This document shows positions 35,756 through 45,135 of a stretch of 61,142 nt of DNA, piece by piece. How positions within the stretch are numbered: position 1 is the first letter of the stretch; each line of letters begins with the position of its first letter. The DNA lies in assembly GCA_965369325.1 (NCBI GenBank), contig CBDUQI010000008.1, positions 1 through 61,142 on the forward strand, written 5' to 3'. The stretch is from CBDUQI01 sp965369325. Its GTDB lineage: Bacteria; Pseudomonadota; Gammaproteobacteria; Steroidobacterales; JBCBZW01. Made by a program: the position numbers and the translations under genes. A model generated the notes under the pieces. It was not told the origin of the DNA, did not search any database, and was given only the letters and a program-made list of their open reading frames with translations.

Positions 35756-37603
35756 ATGAATCTGAATCCCCAAATCGCCAGGGTGACCGACCGGATTGTC
35801 CGGCGCAGTGAGACTACCCGCACGGCGTATCTAGCGCGAATCGAGCAGGCGGCGGGGCAGGGGCCGCATCGCGGCGAGCTTTCGTGCAGTAATCTGGCGC
35901 ATGGCGTGGCGGCCTGTCCCAGCGGCGAGAAGCACAAGCTGGCGGCCGGCGAGCAGGCCAATCTGGGCATCGTGTCGGCCTACAACGAGATGCTCTCCGC
36001 GCACCAACCGTTTGTGGACTACCCGCAACTAATCAAGACGGCCGCAGCTGAAATGGACGCGGTGGCGCAATTCGCCGGTGGCGTGCCGGCCATGTGCGAC
36101 GGTGTCACCCAGGGGCAGCCCGGCATGGAGTTGTCGCTGTTCAGCCGTGATGTCATTGCGATGTCCACGGCGATTGCGCTTACTCACAATATGTTTGATG
36201 CCGCGGTCTGCCTTGGGGTGTGCGACAAAATCGTGCCGGGGCTGTTTATCGGAGGCGCCGGTTTCGGGCATCTGCCGCTTGTGTTTGTGCCTGCCGGTCC
36301 GATGACTTCTGGGCTGGGTAATGCGGAGAAGGCCGCGGCACGCCAAGCCTATGCCGAGGGCAAAATCGACCGCATCAAGTTGTTGGAAGCGGAATCTGCG
36401 GCATATCACTCGCCCGGCACCTGCACCTTTTATGGTACCGCCAACAGCAATCAACTGCTGATGGAGATGATGGGCTTGCATCTGCCCGGCGCCTCGTTTG
36501 TAAACCCCGGCACACCGCTGCGCGAGGCGCTTACCCGCGAAGGCGCGCAGCAGGCCTTGCGCAACGCGCGGATCAGCGAGGGCGAGTATCGCCCGTTTGG
36601 CAAAATGATTGATGAGCGCGTTATCGTCAACGCACTGGTTGGTTTACTGGCATCTGGCGGGTCGACCAATCACACCATCCATCTGGTGGCGATGGCCCGG
36701 GCCGTCGGAATTCAGATCGACTGGGACGATTTTCAGGCGGTCTCCAACGTGGTGCCCTTGCTGTGCCGGGTGTATCCAAATGGCAGTGCAGACGTGAACA
36801 AGCTGCAGGCCGCTGGCGGCATCCAGTTTTTGCTGCGTGAGCTGTTAGGGGCCGGGCTAGTGCATGCGGATGTGGATACCATCATGGGCCAGGGTCTGGA
36901 GCGGTATCTGGTAGAGCCGTTCCTGCAGGATGGTGAGCTTGGCTGGCGCACGGGCGCGCAGAAGTCCCTGGATGAGGCCGTACTGGCGCCGGTGTCGCGG
37001 CCGTTTTCGGTGAGTGGCGGCATCAACGTGATGTCCGGTAATCTCGGTCGGGCTATAGTGAAGGTCTCGGCGGTGGACGATGAGCATCGCGTGGTAGAGG
37101 CACCCGCACGCGTGTTCGACTCCCAGGCCGAGGTGCAAAAGGCCTTCCACGCGGGCGAGTTGTACTGCGATATCGTGGTGGTAGTGCGCTGGCAGGGGCC
37201 TGCGGCTAATGGCATGCCGGAGTTGCATAAGCTTACCCCAGCGCTGAGTTCGGTCCTCAGTCATGGGTTCCAGGCGGCGTTGGTTACCGATGGGCGTATG
37301 TCTGGCGCTTCTGGCAAAGTGCCCGCGGCAATTCAGGTTAGTCCGGAATGCCTCACCGGCGGCGCGCTGGCGCGCGTTCGAGATGGGGACGTGATTCGGG
37401 TGGACACGCGCACCGGGCAATTGCAAGCGCTGGTGGATGAGCAGGAATGGGCAAGGCGTGAACCGGCTAGCCCGCCGAGCATTGAGCAAGGCGGCTTCGG
37501 ACGCGAACTGTTCGCGGTTTTTCGACAGCAAGTGGGGCAGGCCGAGCAGGGCGCCTGCACCCTGGCGATGATGAGCACTGGTGCCCAAAGCGAGGAAGCA
37601 TGA
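35756..37603 (+). CDS. edd: Phosphogluconate dehydratase
   Basis: A 615-residue IlvD/Edd-family iron-sulfur dehydratase turning 6-phosphogluconate into KDPG. Family segments include GIVSAYNEMLSAHQP, CDGVTQGQPGMELS, CLGVCDKIVPGL, PGTCTFYGTANSNQLLMEMMG and VTDGRMSGASGKVPAA. The cysteines in CDGVTQG, GVCDK and PGTCTFYG are the expected cluster ligands. CAGGAG at 35744 favours ATG 35756 over TTG 35753. It overlaps eda by 4 bp. Confidence 0.96.
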   Translation: MNLNPQIARVTDRIVRRSETTRTAYLARIEQAAGQGPHRGELSCSNLAHGVAACPSGEKHKLAAGEQANLGIVSAYNEMLSAHQPFVDYPQLIKTAAAEMDAVAQFAGGVPAMCDGVTQGQPGMELSLFSRDVIAMSTAIALTHNMFDAAVCLGVCDKIVPGLFIGGAGFGHLPLVFVPAGPMTSGLGNAEKAAARQAYAEGKIDRIKLLEAESAAYHSPGTCTFYGTANSNQLLMEMMGLHLPGASFVNPGTPLREALTREGAQQALRNARISEGEYRPFGKMIDERVIVNALVGLLASGGSTNHTIHLVAMARAVGIQIDWDDFQAVSNVVPLLCRVYPNGSADVNKLQAAGGIQFLLRELLGAGLVHADVDTIMGQGLERYLVEPFLQDGELGWRTGAQKSLDEAVLAPVSRPFSVSGGINVMSGNLGRAIVKVSAVDDEHRVVEAPARVFDSQAEVQKAFHAGELYCDIVVVVRWQGPAANGMPELHKLTPALSSVLSHGFQAALVTDGRMSGASGKVPAAIQVSPECLTGGALARVRDGDVIRVDTRTGQLQALVDEQEWARREPASPPSIEQGGFGRELFAVFRQQVGQAEQGACTLAMMSTGAQSEEA

Positions 37604-38220
37604 CCGGACTGGAAGTGGACAACGTCTTACACCGCGCACGCGTTATCCCGGTGGTGACGCTGGGTGAGGTGGCCGAGGCTGTGCCGTTGGCGCAGGCCTT
37701 GCTGAACGGTGGCATAGGCACCATTGAGATTACCCTACGCTCCGAATCGGCGCTGGCCGGCATCGAGGCCATTCGTCGAGAGGTGCCTTTGATGCTGGTG
37801 GGGGCGGGCACGGTATGGACGCCGCATCAATGGCGCCAGTGTGAGGCGGCGGGTGCGCAATTTGTCGTCTCACCGGGCGCACCGGGTGCCTTGTTACAGG
37901 CGGCGCACGCGCGCGACCTGCCGTACCTGCCGGGGGCGCAGACAGCCACCGAGGTCGCAGCGCTGGTGAGTGCCGGATTCAAGGCGGTGAAGTTCTTCCC
38001 GGCTGAAAGCGCGGGGGGTGTCGCGGCCTTGCGCGCGCTGAGTTCTGTGTTCGACGATCTGCAATTTTGCCCGACCGGTGGTATCAACCCCCAGACCGCG
38101 CGTGAGTATCTGGCGCTGGAGAATGTACCTTGTGTCGGCGGCAGCTGGTTGGCGCAGGGCGATCTGGTGCGGGATAAGCGCTGGCACGATATTACCGCGA
38201 TGGCGAGGGAGTTCGCCTGA
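37600..38220 (+). CDS. eda: KDPG/KHG aldolase
   Basis: A 206-residue class I aldolase that cleaves 2-keto-3-deoxy-6-phosphogluconate to pyruvate and glyceraldehyde 3-phosphate. VIPVVTLGEVAEAVPLAQAL, GAGTVWTPHQ, the Schiff-base Lys in FKAVKFFPAE, and FCPTGGINPQTAREYL are all present. Its ATG overlaps the edd stop. This completes the Entner-Doudoroff pathway from glucose 6-phosphate within one operon. Confidence 0.95.
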   Translation: MTGLEVDNVLHRARVIPVVTLGEVAEAVPLAQALLNGGIGTIEITLRSESALAGIEAIRREVPLMLVGAGTVWTPHQWRQCEAAGAQFVVSPGAPGALLQAAHARDLPYLPGAQTATEVAALVSAGFKAVKFFPAESAGGVAALRALSSVFDDLQFCPTGGINPQTAREYLALENVPCVGGSWLAQGDLVRDKRWHDITAMAREFA

Positions 38221-38242
38221 GCCGTCACTTAAAGGTGGCCGT

Positions 38243-39577
38243 GTGAGCGTCGAGGCGCTGAGCGCATTGTACGATCCGCTGCAGTACGAAAGCGGTGTGC
38301 CTTATCGCCTGCTCGCGCAACTGCGCGAGCACCACGCGGTGGTGTGGGTGCCCGAGGATGCGTTGCCGCACTGGCCGGCCGGGCCTGGCTTTTGGCTGGT
38401 GCTGCGCCATCACGAAGTGCAACAGGTCCTGCGCACGCCCAACGTGTATTCCTCCTGGCAGCGCGCCACCCAATTGCGCGATCCTGCCACCCACTGCGAT
38501 CTGGCGTATGTGCGGCGGATGATGCTCAACATGGATCCACCCGATCACACCCGTCTGCGCCGATTGCTGATGAATAGCTTTACCTCACGCGCCATTGCCG
38601 CATTGGAAGCGCGCATTGCCAAACATGCGCAGGGCATCGTGCAGCGGGTGTTTGGGCAACACGCAAGGGCACAGGGGCAATGTGACTTTGCCTGCGATGT
38701 GGCGGCCGAGTTGCCGCTGCTGACGCTGGCAGACTTGCTGGGTATGCCTGAGCAGGACCGATATCTGTTGTTTGACTGGGCGAATCGGGTGATTGGCTTC
38801 CAGGACCCGGAGTACGCCAGCAGCGATGCATTTGAGCCCAGCCGCGGCAGCGAGATGGCCCGTGAAGCGCTAGCCCTGCGCCCACAACCGGACGCCGACG
38901 GGCGGATGCCCGACCCGCGCACCCGCGCCGGCATCCCCGATCTGTACCACTACGCTCACCTGTTAGGTGCAAGCAAGCGTTTAGCGCCCACCGACGATGT
39001 GATGTCGCAGTTGATGGGGCAGGTGGATAAGGATGGCGGTCGGGTATCGCTGGAGGAGTTCGAGAACCTGTTCTGGCTGTTCGCGGTGGCTGGCAACGAG
39101 ACACTGCGCAACGGCATTCCGGGTGGCATGATCGCACTGCTTGAGCGGCCTGAATTGTGGGAGCAGCTGCGGGCGGACCCTGCACGCCTGCCGGCGGCGG
39201 TGGATGAGATGCTGCGTTGGTGGACCCCGGTGATGATTTTCCGGCGAACTGCGCGTGTGGATGTCCAACTGGGGGAGGCGCAGATCCGTGCCGGCGATAA
39301 GGTGGTGGTCTCGTTCGCGGCCGCAAACCGGGACCCGCGCGTGTTCACCGAGCCCGATCGTTTCGACATCGACCGTGCGCCTAACCCGCATCTAGCACTT
39401 GGATACGGTCCACACTTTTGCTTGGGTGCGCAATTGGCGAGGGTGCAGATGCGCGCTTTATTTCAGGCGGTGTTGCATCGGGTCGCGTCGATACGCCCCG
39501 CCGGACCTCCAGTACTCCTGCGCTCAAACTTCCAGCGGGGGGTCAAACGTCTGCCTGTTTATTGGCTAAGCGCTTGA
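38243..39577 (+). CDS. Cytochrome P450 (class I bacterial type)
   Basis: A 444-residue P450. The I-helix reads FAVAGNETLRN with the acid-alcohol pair Glu-Thr intact, EMLRW is the K-helix ExxR, and HLALGYGPHFCLGAQLARVQ is the heme-Cys loop. The AGNET-x-RN pattern resembles CYP125/142-like steroid and terpenoid hydroxylases; the substrate is not deducible. It has no membrane anchor, so it needs a soluble ferredoxin and reductase, which are not in the window. GTG 38243 with AAAGG upstream is 23 bp after eda. Confidence 0.87.
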   Translation: MSVEALSALYDPLQYESGVPYRLLAQLREHHAVVWVPEDALPHWPAGPGFWLVLRHHEVQQVLRTPNVYSSWQRATQLRDPATHCDLAYVRRMMLNMDPPDHTRLRRLLMNSFTSRAIAALEARIAKHAQGIVQRVFGQHARAQGQCDFACDVAAELPLLTLADLLGMPEQDRYLLFDWANRVIGFQDPEYASSDAFEPSRGSEMAREALALRPQPDADGRMPDPRTRAGIPDLYHYAHLLGASKRLAPTDDVMSQLMGQVDKDGGRVSLEEFENLFWLFAVAGNETLRNGIPGGMIALLERPELWEQLRADPARLPAAVDEMLRWWTPVMIFRRTARVDVQLGEAQIRAGDKVVVSFAAANRDPRVFTEPDRFDIDRAPNPHLALGYGPHFCLGAQLARVQMRALFQAVLHRVASIRPAGPPVLLRSNFQRGVKRLPVYWLSA

Positions 39578-39728
39578 TATTGGTTTCTTTTGATACTATT
39601 ATACCGAGTTCGATACAGAGCAAGTAGCGGGTCATCTGCTGGCCTCAAGCACCTGCCTCTGCCTCTAACCGGACACCCCCTACAGCCTGCGCTGGCGGGC
39701 TGGTCCACACTGGCGGGAGAAAGCGTTC

Positions 39729-40796
39729 ATGACCGACGATCAACATGCGGCTATTGATAATCCTCTAGGGACAGACGGGTTCGAATTTGTTGAATTCGCC
39801 GGCCCGAATCCGGCGGCGCTGGAGCGCTTGTTTGAGGGACTGGGGTTTACCGCCATCGGTCGGCATCGCAGCAAAGACGTAGTGCACTACCGTCAGGGTG
39901 ATATCAATTTTATTCTGAACCGCGAAGGTGACGGCCAGGCGGCTGACTTTGTGCACGCCCACGGTGCGGCCGCCAATGCGATGGCCTTCCGGGTAAAGGA
40001 TGCCGCGTTCGCCCTAGAAGAGGCCGTGCGTCGTGGCGCGAGCCCGGTGGAGGGGCCGGTAGGGCCGATGGAACTGAACATCCCCGCGATCCAGGGCATC
40101 GGTGGGCTGAACATCTATTTGGTCGATCGCTACGGTGCCCACAGTATTTACGATGTCGACTTCGAGCCTATCGAGGGCGCTGATCCGGCCGCCAATGATG
40201 CGGGCTTAACCTACATCGATCACCTTACTCACAATGTCGAGCGCGGCAACATGGCGCGCTGGGCAAGCTTCTACGAGCAGGTGTTTAACTTCCGCGAAGC
40301 GCGCTATTTCGATATAGAAGGGCGCAAGACCGGCCTGTTCTCCAAGGCGATGACCGCACCGTGCGGAAAGATCCGTATTCCGTTAAACGAGAGCCAGGAT
40401 GATAAATCACAGATTGCCGAGTTCCTGCGCCGTCTGAAGGGCGAGGGTATTCAGCATATCGCGCTCGGCAGCGGCGATATCTATGGCTCCATCGAAGATC
40501 TCAGCCAGCGCGGGATGCCGTTTCAGGACACCCCCGATGCGTACTTTGATCTGATTGACGATCGCCTACCCGGTCACGGTGAGGACCTTGAGCGTCTGCG
40601 TCGCAGTCGCATTCTCGTTGATGGCGGCGAGGCGCAGGGCGGTGGTTTGCTGCTGCAGATATTCACCGAGGAAGTGATTGGCCCGGTGTTTTTTGAGATC
40701 ATCCAGCGCAAGGGCAATCAGGGATTTGGCGAAGGCAACTTTCAAGCGCTGTTCGAATCGATCGAACTGGACCAGATTCGGCGCGGCGTCGTCTGA
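39729..40796 (+). CDS. hppD: 4-hydroxyphenylpyruvate dioxygenase
   Basis: A 355-residue iron enzyme converting 4-hydroxyphenylpyruvate to homogentisate in tyrosine breakdown. It comprises two vicinal-oxygen-chelate domains: N-terminal GFEFVEFAGPNP and the catalytic C-terminal half with iron ligands in IDHLTHNVERG, IQHIALGSGDI and FFEIIQRKGNQGFGEGNF. The C-terminal FGEGNFQALFESIE is diagnostic. No homogentisate dioxygenase is seen in the window. Confidence 0.94.
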   Translation: MTDDQHAAIDNPLGTDGFEFVEFAGPNPAALERLFEGLGFTAIGRHRSKDVVHYRQGDINFILNREGDGQAADFVHAHGAAANAMAFRVKDAAFALEEAVRRGASPVEGPVGPMELNIPAIQGIGGLNIYLVDRYGAHSIYDVDFEPIEGADPAANDAGLTYIDHLTHNVERGNMARWASFYEQVFNFREARYFDIEGRKTGLFSKAMTAPCGKIRIPLNESQDDKSQIAEFLRRLKGEGIQHIALGSGDIYGSIEDLSQRGMPFQDTPDAYFDLIDDRLPGHGEDLERLRRSRILVDGGEAQGGGLLLQIFTEEVIGPVFFEIIQRKGNQGFGEGNFQALFESIELDQIRRGVV

Positions 40797-40915
40797 TACC
40801 TGCCGCGGCGTACAGGCTCGGCGCCCCTCACGCACATTGCCCTGACGGTTTGGGCACAACGGGTGCTAATGCCATACCCCTCATTGGGTAATCGTTCATA
40901 GCTGTGTCGAGCGTC

Positions 40916-40941
40916 ATCTTCCCGGTCTTTCGACCGAAGAT
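40916..40941. repeat. Imperfect inverted repeat between hppD and pntA
   Basis: ATCTTC-cc-GGTC at 40916-40927 pairs with GACCGAAGAT at 40932-40941 around a TTTC loop, with a two-base bulge. There is no T-run after it. It may be a Rho-type 3' end of hppD or a regulator site before pntA. A TATATT hexamer 22 bases downstream (40963-40968) is a -10 candidate without a good -35. Confidence 0.4.
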
Positions 40942-41046
40942 GCTCTAATCCCGAATATCCGCTATATTCTCCCCGCGCTTTGCTGCTGTAAAGCGTGTAA
41001 ATGAGCTCGCGGCGCGAGCGGTACGCAGGTGGGGAGAACATCGTAT

Positions 41047-42597
41047 ATGAGAATCGGGATTCCACGAGAGACTTATCCGGGCGAGCAGCGGGTCGCTACC
41101 ACGCCGGAGGTCGCAACCCAGTTGCTGAAGCTTGGCTTCACCGTATCGATGGAAGCTGGCGCGGGGGCTGGCGCGCGCTTTGTGGACGCCGCCTATGCGC
41201 AGGTGGGCGTGGATATCGTGCCGGACACACAGGCGTTGTGGAGCAGCAGCGACATCATTCTGAAAGTGCGTGCGCCGCAGCAGACCGAAGCAGGCGTCGA
41301 CGAAGTGGAGTTACTGCGCGAAGGGCAGACCCTGGTCAGCTTCTTCTGGCCGGCACAAAACGAGGCGCTGCTGGAGCGGATGCGAGCCAAAGGCGTGACG
41401 GTGCTGGCGATGGACAGCATTCCGCGTATCTCGCGTGCGCAGAAAATGGATGCGCTCAGCTCCATGGCCAATATCGGCGGTTACCGTGCGGTGATCGAGG
41501 CAGCTCAGCATTTCGGCCGGTTTTTCACCGGGCAAATTACCGCCGCCGGCAAAATTCCGCCTGCTAAAGTGCTGGTGATCGGAGCGGGTGTGGCTGGGCT
41601 GGCCGCCATCGGCGCGGCGCGCAGTATGGGCGCGATTGTTCGTGCCTTTGACACCCGCCCGGAGGTGAAAGAGCAAGTAGAGAGCATGGACGGTGAGTTC
41701 CTTATGCTCGACTTTGACGATGAGGATGGTTCGGGCCAGGGCGGTTACGCCAAGACCATGAGCGAGGAGTTCATCAAAGCTGAGATGGCGCTGTTCGCCG
41801 AGCAGGCGAAAGAAGTGGACATCATTATCACGACCGCACTTATTCCGGGGCGCCCGGCACCACGGCTGATCACGGCCGATATGGTGAGGTCTATGAAAGA
41901 CGGCAGTGTGGTTGTCGATCTGGCCGCCGAGCAGGGCGGTAACTGCGAGCTCACCGAGCCGAACCAGGTGGTGGTCAAAGAAGGCGTCACCCTGATCGGC
42001 TACACCGATCTGCCCAGTCGACTGGCGGCACAGGCCAGCCAACTGTACGGGACCAATTTGCGCCATCTGCTCACCGACATGTGCCCGCGCAAAGACGGCG
42101 AGTTGGTGGTGGACATGGAAGACGAAGTGATTCGCGGGGCCACCGTGACACTAAATGGGCAGACAACCTGGCCGCCGCCGGCGCCCAAGCTGTCGGCCGC
42201 CCCCAAGGCCGCCGAGCCTGCGCCAGCCCCGGTGATTGCGCAAGCGCAAAAGCCAGGCTTGTTGGGGCCGTTGCTCACCTTTGGTCTGGGCGGCTTAGCG
42301 TTGCTGGGGCTTGGTGCCGTCGCGCCGCCATCCTTCATGCAGCACTTTACGGTGTTCGTGCTGGCCTGCTTTGTTGGCTACATGGTTATCTGGAACGTCA
42401 GCCCTGCGCTGCACACGCCCCTCATGAGTGTGACCAACGCGATCAGCAGCATTATTGTAATTGGCGGGTTACTGCAAATCAGTTCGTCCGACCGGCTGAT
42501 TATCTGGCTGGCAGCACTGACCATACTAATTACCGCGATTAATATCGCGGGCGGATTCGCGGTGACGCGCCGCATGCTTGAAATGTTTAGAAAGTAG
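41047..42597 (+). CDS. pntA: Proton-translocating NAD(P) transhydrogenase, alpha subunit
   Basis: A 516-residue subunit with the NAD(H)-binding domain I (alanine-dehydrogenase-like fold: GIPRETYPGEQRVATTP, KVLVIGAGVAGLAAIGAA) and four C-terminal membrane helices after a Pro/Ala linker at ~375-405. It is the undivided PntA form, as in E. coli. With PntB it couples hydride transfer between NADH and NADP to proton movement across the inner membrane. ATG 41047 with GGGGAGA upstream is used instead of an in-frame codon at 41029. Confidence 0.95.
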   Translation: MRIGIPRETYPGEQRVATTPEVATQLLKLGFTVSMEAGAGAGARFVDAAYAQVGVDIVPDTQALWSSSDIILKVRAPQQTEAGVDEVELLREGQTLVSFFWPAQNEALLERMRAKGVTVLAMDSIPRISRAQKMDALSSMANIGGYRAVIEAAQHFGRFFTGQITAAGKIPPAKVLVIGAGVAGLAAIGAARSMGAIVRAFDTRPEVKEQVESMDGEFLMLDFDDEDGSGQGGYAKTMSEEFIKAEMALFAEQAKEVDIIITTALIPGRPAPRLITADMVRSMKDGSVVVDLAAEQGGNCELTEPNQVVVKEGVTLIGYTDLPSRLAAQASQLYGTNLRHLLTDMCPRKDGELVVDMEDEVIRGATVTLNGQTTWPPPAPKLSAAPKAAEPAPAPVIAQAQKPGLLGPLLTFGLGGLALLGLGAVAPPSFMQHFTVFVLACFVGYMVIWNVSPALHTPLMSVTNAISSIIVIGGLLQISSSDRLIIWLAALTILITAINIAGGFAVTRRMLEMFRK

Positions 42598-42607
42598 GGG
42601 CGCCAAG

Positions 42608-44002
42608 GTGAGTACAGGAATCGTTACGGTCTGCTATATCGCAGCCATCATATTGTTCGTCCTTGCGTTGGGTGGGCTGAGCAACCAGGAAACGGCGCGT
42701 CGCGGCAACCTTTACGGCATGGTTGGCATGGCGATTGCGCTGCTGGCGACAGTGCTTGGCGAGGTCAGCGACAACGTCGAGATTCTGCTTGGCGCGCTGC
42801 TGGTGGGCGGTACCATCGGCATGCTCCTGGCACGCCGGGTGCAGATGACCCAGATGCCGGAACTGGTGGCGATGCTGCACAGCCTGGTTGGGCTGGCCGC
42901 GGTACTGGTCGGCTTTTCGAACTTTATGGACAGCAGTCACAAGCTGGTGGGCGTGGAGCAGACGATCCACGATGTTGAGACCTACCTTGGCATTCTCATT
43001 GGCGCCGTGACCTTCTCCGGTTCCATCATGGCCTTCGGCAAACTAAGTGGTCGTATCGGCGGCTCGCCGCTGCTGCTGCCTGGGCGGCACTGGTTTAATC
43101 TGGGCCTGCTGCTTGCTGCGATTTGGTTGTGTGTGATGTTCGTGCAGCAAAGCCACGACGGCGGTGGCATGCAGCCATTGATGATCATGACGGGTATTGC
43201 GTTGTTGTTCGGTATCCACATGGTGCTGGCCATTGGCGGCGCCGACATGCCGGTGGTGGTATCCATGCTTAACAGCTACTCCGGCTGGGCCGCCTCGGCC
43301 ACCGGGTTCATGTTGAGTAACGATCTGCTGATCGTGACCGGTGCGCTGGTGGGCAGCAGTGGCGCAATTCTGAGCTACATCATGTGTCGCGCGATGAACC
43401 GCAAATTCTTGTCGGTGATCGCCGGCGGCTTCGGTACCAGCGCAGGCGGTGGTGGCGGCGGTGAAGTTGGGGAGCAGGGCGAGGTGATACCGGTGGATGC
43501 CACCGAAGTGGCTGCGATGCTTGGCAGCGCCAAAGAAGTGATGATTATTCCGGGCTACGGCATGGCCGTTGCGCAGGCGCAGCACACCGTGTTTGAGATC
43601 ACGCGCGCGTTGCGGGCGAAAAAAGTGAACGTGCGGTTTGGTATTCATCCGGTGGCCGGGCGTATGCCGGGGCATATGAACGTACTGCTCGCCGAAGCCA
43701 AAGTGCCCTACGACATCGTGTACGAGATGGACGAGATCAACGAGGACTTTCCCAATGTGGATGTGTCTGTCGTGATCGGTGCCAACGACATCGTCAACCC
43801 CTCCGCGCAGGAAGAGCCGGACAGCCCGATTGCCGGTATGCCTGTGCTGGAGGTTTGGAAAGGCGATACGAGCATTGTGCTAAAACGCAGCATGGCCACT
43901 GGCTACGCGGGTGTACAAAACCCGTTGTTCTTCAAAGACAACACCCGGATGTTGTTTGGCGATGCCAAAGAGACACTGGACGCGGTACTAAAAGCGCTTT
44001 AA
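42608..44002 (+). CDS. pntB: Proton-translocating NAD(P) transhydrogenase, beta subunit
   Basis: A 464-residue subunit with about nine membrane helices in its first 265 residues, followed by the NADP(H)-binding domain III. VMIIPGYGMAVAQAQH, FGIHPVAGRMPGHMNVLLAEA, VSVVIGANDIVNP and KRSMATGYAGVQNPLF are canonical. A Gly-rich linker (SAGGGGGGEVGEQG) joins the two parts. GTG 42608 is 10 bp after the pntA stop. It sits within 10 kb of zwf, which makes the NAD(P)H that this enzyme balances. Confidence 0.95.
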   Translation: MSTGIVTVCYIAAIILFVLALGGLSNQETARRGNLYGMVGMAIALLATVLGEVSDNVEILLGALLVGGTIGMLLARRVQMTQMPELVAMLHSLVGLAAVLVGFSNFMDSSHKLVGVEQTIHDVETYLGILIGAVTFSGSIMAFGKLSGRIGGSPLLLPGRHWFNLGLLLAAIWLCVMFVQQSHDGGGMQPLMIMTGIALLFGIHMVLAIGGADMPVVVSMLNSYSGWAASATGFMLSNDLLIVTGALVGSSGAILSYIMCRAMNRKFLSVIAGGFGTSAGGGGGGEVGEQGEVIPVDATEVAAMLGSAKEVMIIPGYGMAVAQAQHTVFEITRALRAKKVNVRFGIHPVAGRMPGHMNVLLAEAKVPYDIVYEMDEINEDFPNVDVSVVIGANDIVNPSAQEEPDSPIAGMPVLEVWKGDTSIVLKRSMATGYAGVQNPLFFKDNTRMLFGDAKETLDAVLKAL

Positions 44003-44051
44003 CTGGCCCGCCCGTCCGGTCGGCCAACGAAGGCAGGCTATGAAGGTCCGG

Positions 44052-45089
44052 CTAGCGACACGGGCCGGTGGACTCGCGCACAACCAGCCGTGAGGTAATC
44101 ACTTGCGCGTCTTCAACCTCACTATGATTCCGCAGCTGGCTCAGCAGTAGCCGTGTGGCGGTCTGGGCCATCGTGTGAATGGGCTGACGGATGGTCGTCA
44201 GTGCCGGCCACAGGTAGCTGGCAAGCGGGATGTCGTCGAATCCGGCCACCGACAAATCCTCCGGAATCTTCAGCCCCCGCTGGTGCGCCACTTTCATGAC
44301 ACCTGCCGCCATGTCGTCGTTGCTGGCAAAAATCGCGGTGGGCGGGCGCTTGGAGGACAGCAGGGAAATGGCGCACTCGCCACCGGACTCAAAGGAGTTG
44401 TAGCCCTGCATGACCAGGTCCGCGTCGTAGTCGATACCTGCGCTGGTCAGCGCATCTTGATAACCGAGGAATCGATTGCCGACTGCTTTGTGGTCCGGGT
44501 GGCCCGTAATGAAACCGATGCGTGTATGGCCCATCGCGATTAAATGCTCGGTTAATTGCGCGCAGGCAGCCCGGTCATTGGTAAATACCGAGCGAAATTT
44601 TTCTGTCTCATTCGCCGGCGCGATGCGCACCAGCGGTACCTGCTGCTGGTCAAGTGCTTTGATCAAGGGCTCCAGATCTGCCAGCGGTGGCGTCAGAATT
44701 AGGCCGTCAACTTTGGTGTTGAGCACCATCGCACTGATATCCTGCGCCAGTGTCGGACTGGTGAAATCGCACGGGTGGATGATCAGATCATAGCCCTCGG
44801 CGCGGCTGGTGGTGAGCGCGCCGGTCTGTACGTCAATCAGATAGCTTGCACTGGGATTGTCGTAGATCAGGCCCACCAGGAAAGAGCGTCGCCCAGCGAG
44901 GCTGCGGGCGGATGGATCTGGCCGATAGTTGAGCGATTCGATTGCCTGCAGCACTTTCAGGCGCGTGCCGTCGCGCACGTTAGGTTCTTTGTTAAAAACC
45001 CGCGAGACGGTTTTTATCGACACCTGTGCGAGTGCGGCGACATCCGCGATGGTTGCTTTGCCCGGTTGTGAGTTTCTGCCTTGTGTCAC
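44052..45089 (-). CDS. LacI-family transcriptional regulator of the beta-glucan operon
   Basis: A 345-residue repressor. The helix-turn-helix is at ~12-35 (TIADVAALAQVSIKTVSRVF), followed by the hinge LNYRPDPSARSLAG and a periplasmic-binding-protein-like ligand domain (IFASNDDMAAGVMKVA; SVAGFDDIPLASYLWPALTT). It lies last in the minus-strand operon GH3-glk-lacI. LacI-type operators sit at the divergent GH3/GH16 promoter, so it most likely represses both units and itself, released by a glucose or glucan oligosaccharide. GTG start. Confidence 0.9.
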   Translation of the reverse strand: MTQGRNSQPGKATIADVAALAQVSIKTVSRVFNKEPNVRDGTRLKVLQAIESLNYRPDPSARSLAGRRSFLVGLIYDNPSASYLIDVQTGALTTSRAEGYDLIIHPCDFTSPTLAQDISAMVLNTKVDGLILTPPLADLEPLIKALDQQQVPLVRIAPANETEKFRSVFTNDRAACAQLTEHLIAMGHTRIGFITGHPDHKAVGNRFLGYQDALTSAGIDYDADLVMQGYNSFESGGECAISLLSSKRPPTAIFASNDDMAAGVMKVAHQRGLKIPEDLSVAGFDDIPLASYLWPALTTIRQPIHTMAQTATRLLLSQLRNHSEVEDAQVITSRLVVRESTGPCR

Positions 45090-45135
45090 GCCCGTGAAGT
45101 CCTTATCTTTTCATCACGCCCGCGCAAGGGTAACA

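Noticed and set aside
39040..39120. Degenerate I-helix in the P450
   Set aside because: AGNETL keeps the Glu-Thr acid-alcohol pair; only the following, variable position is Leu, as in other functional P450s.
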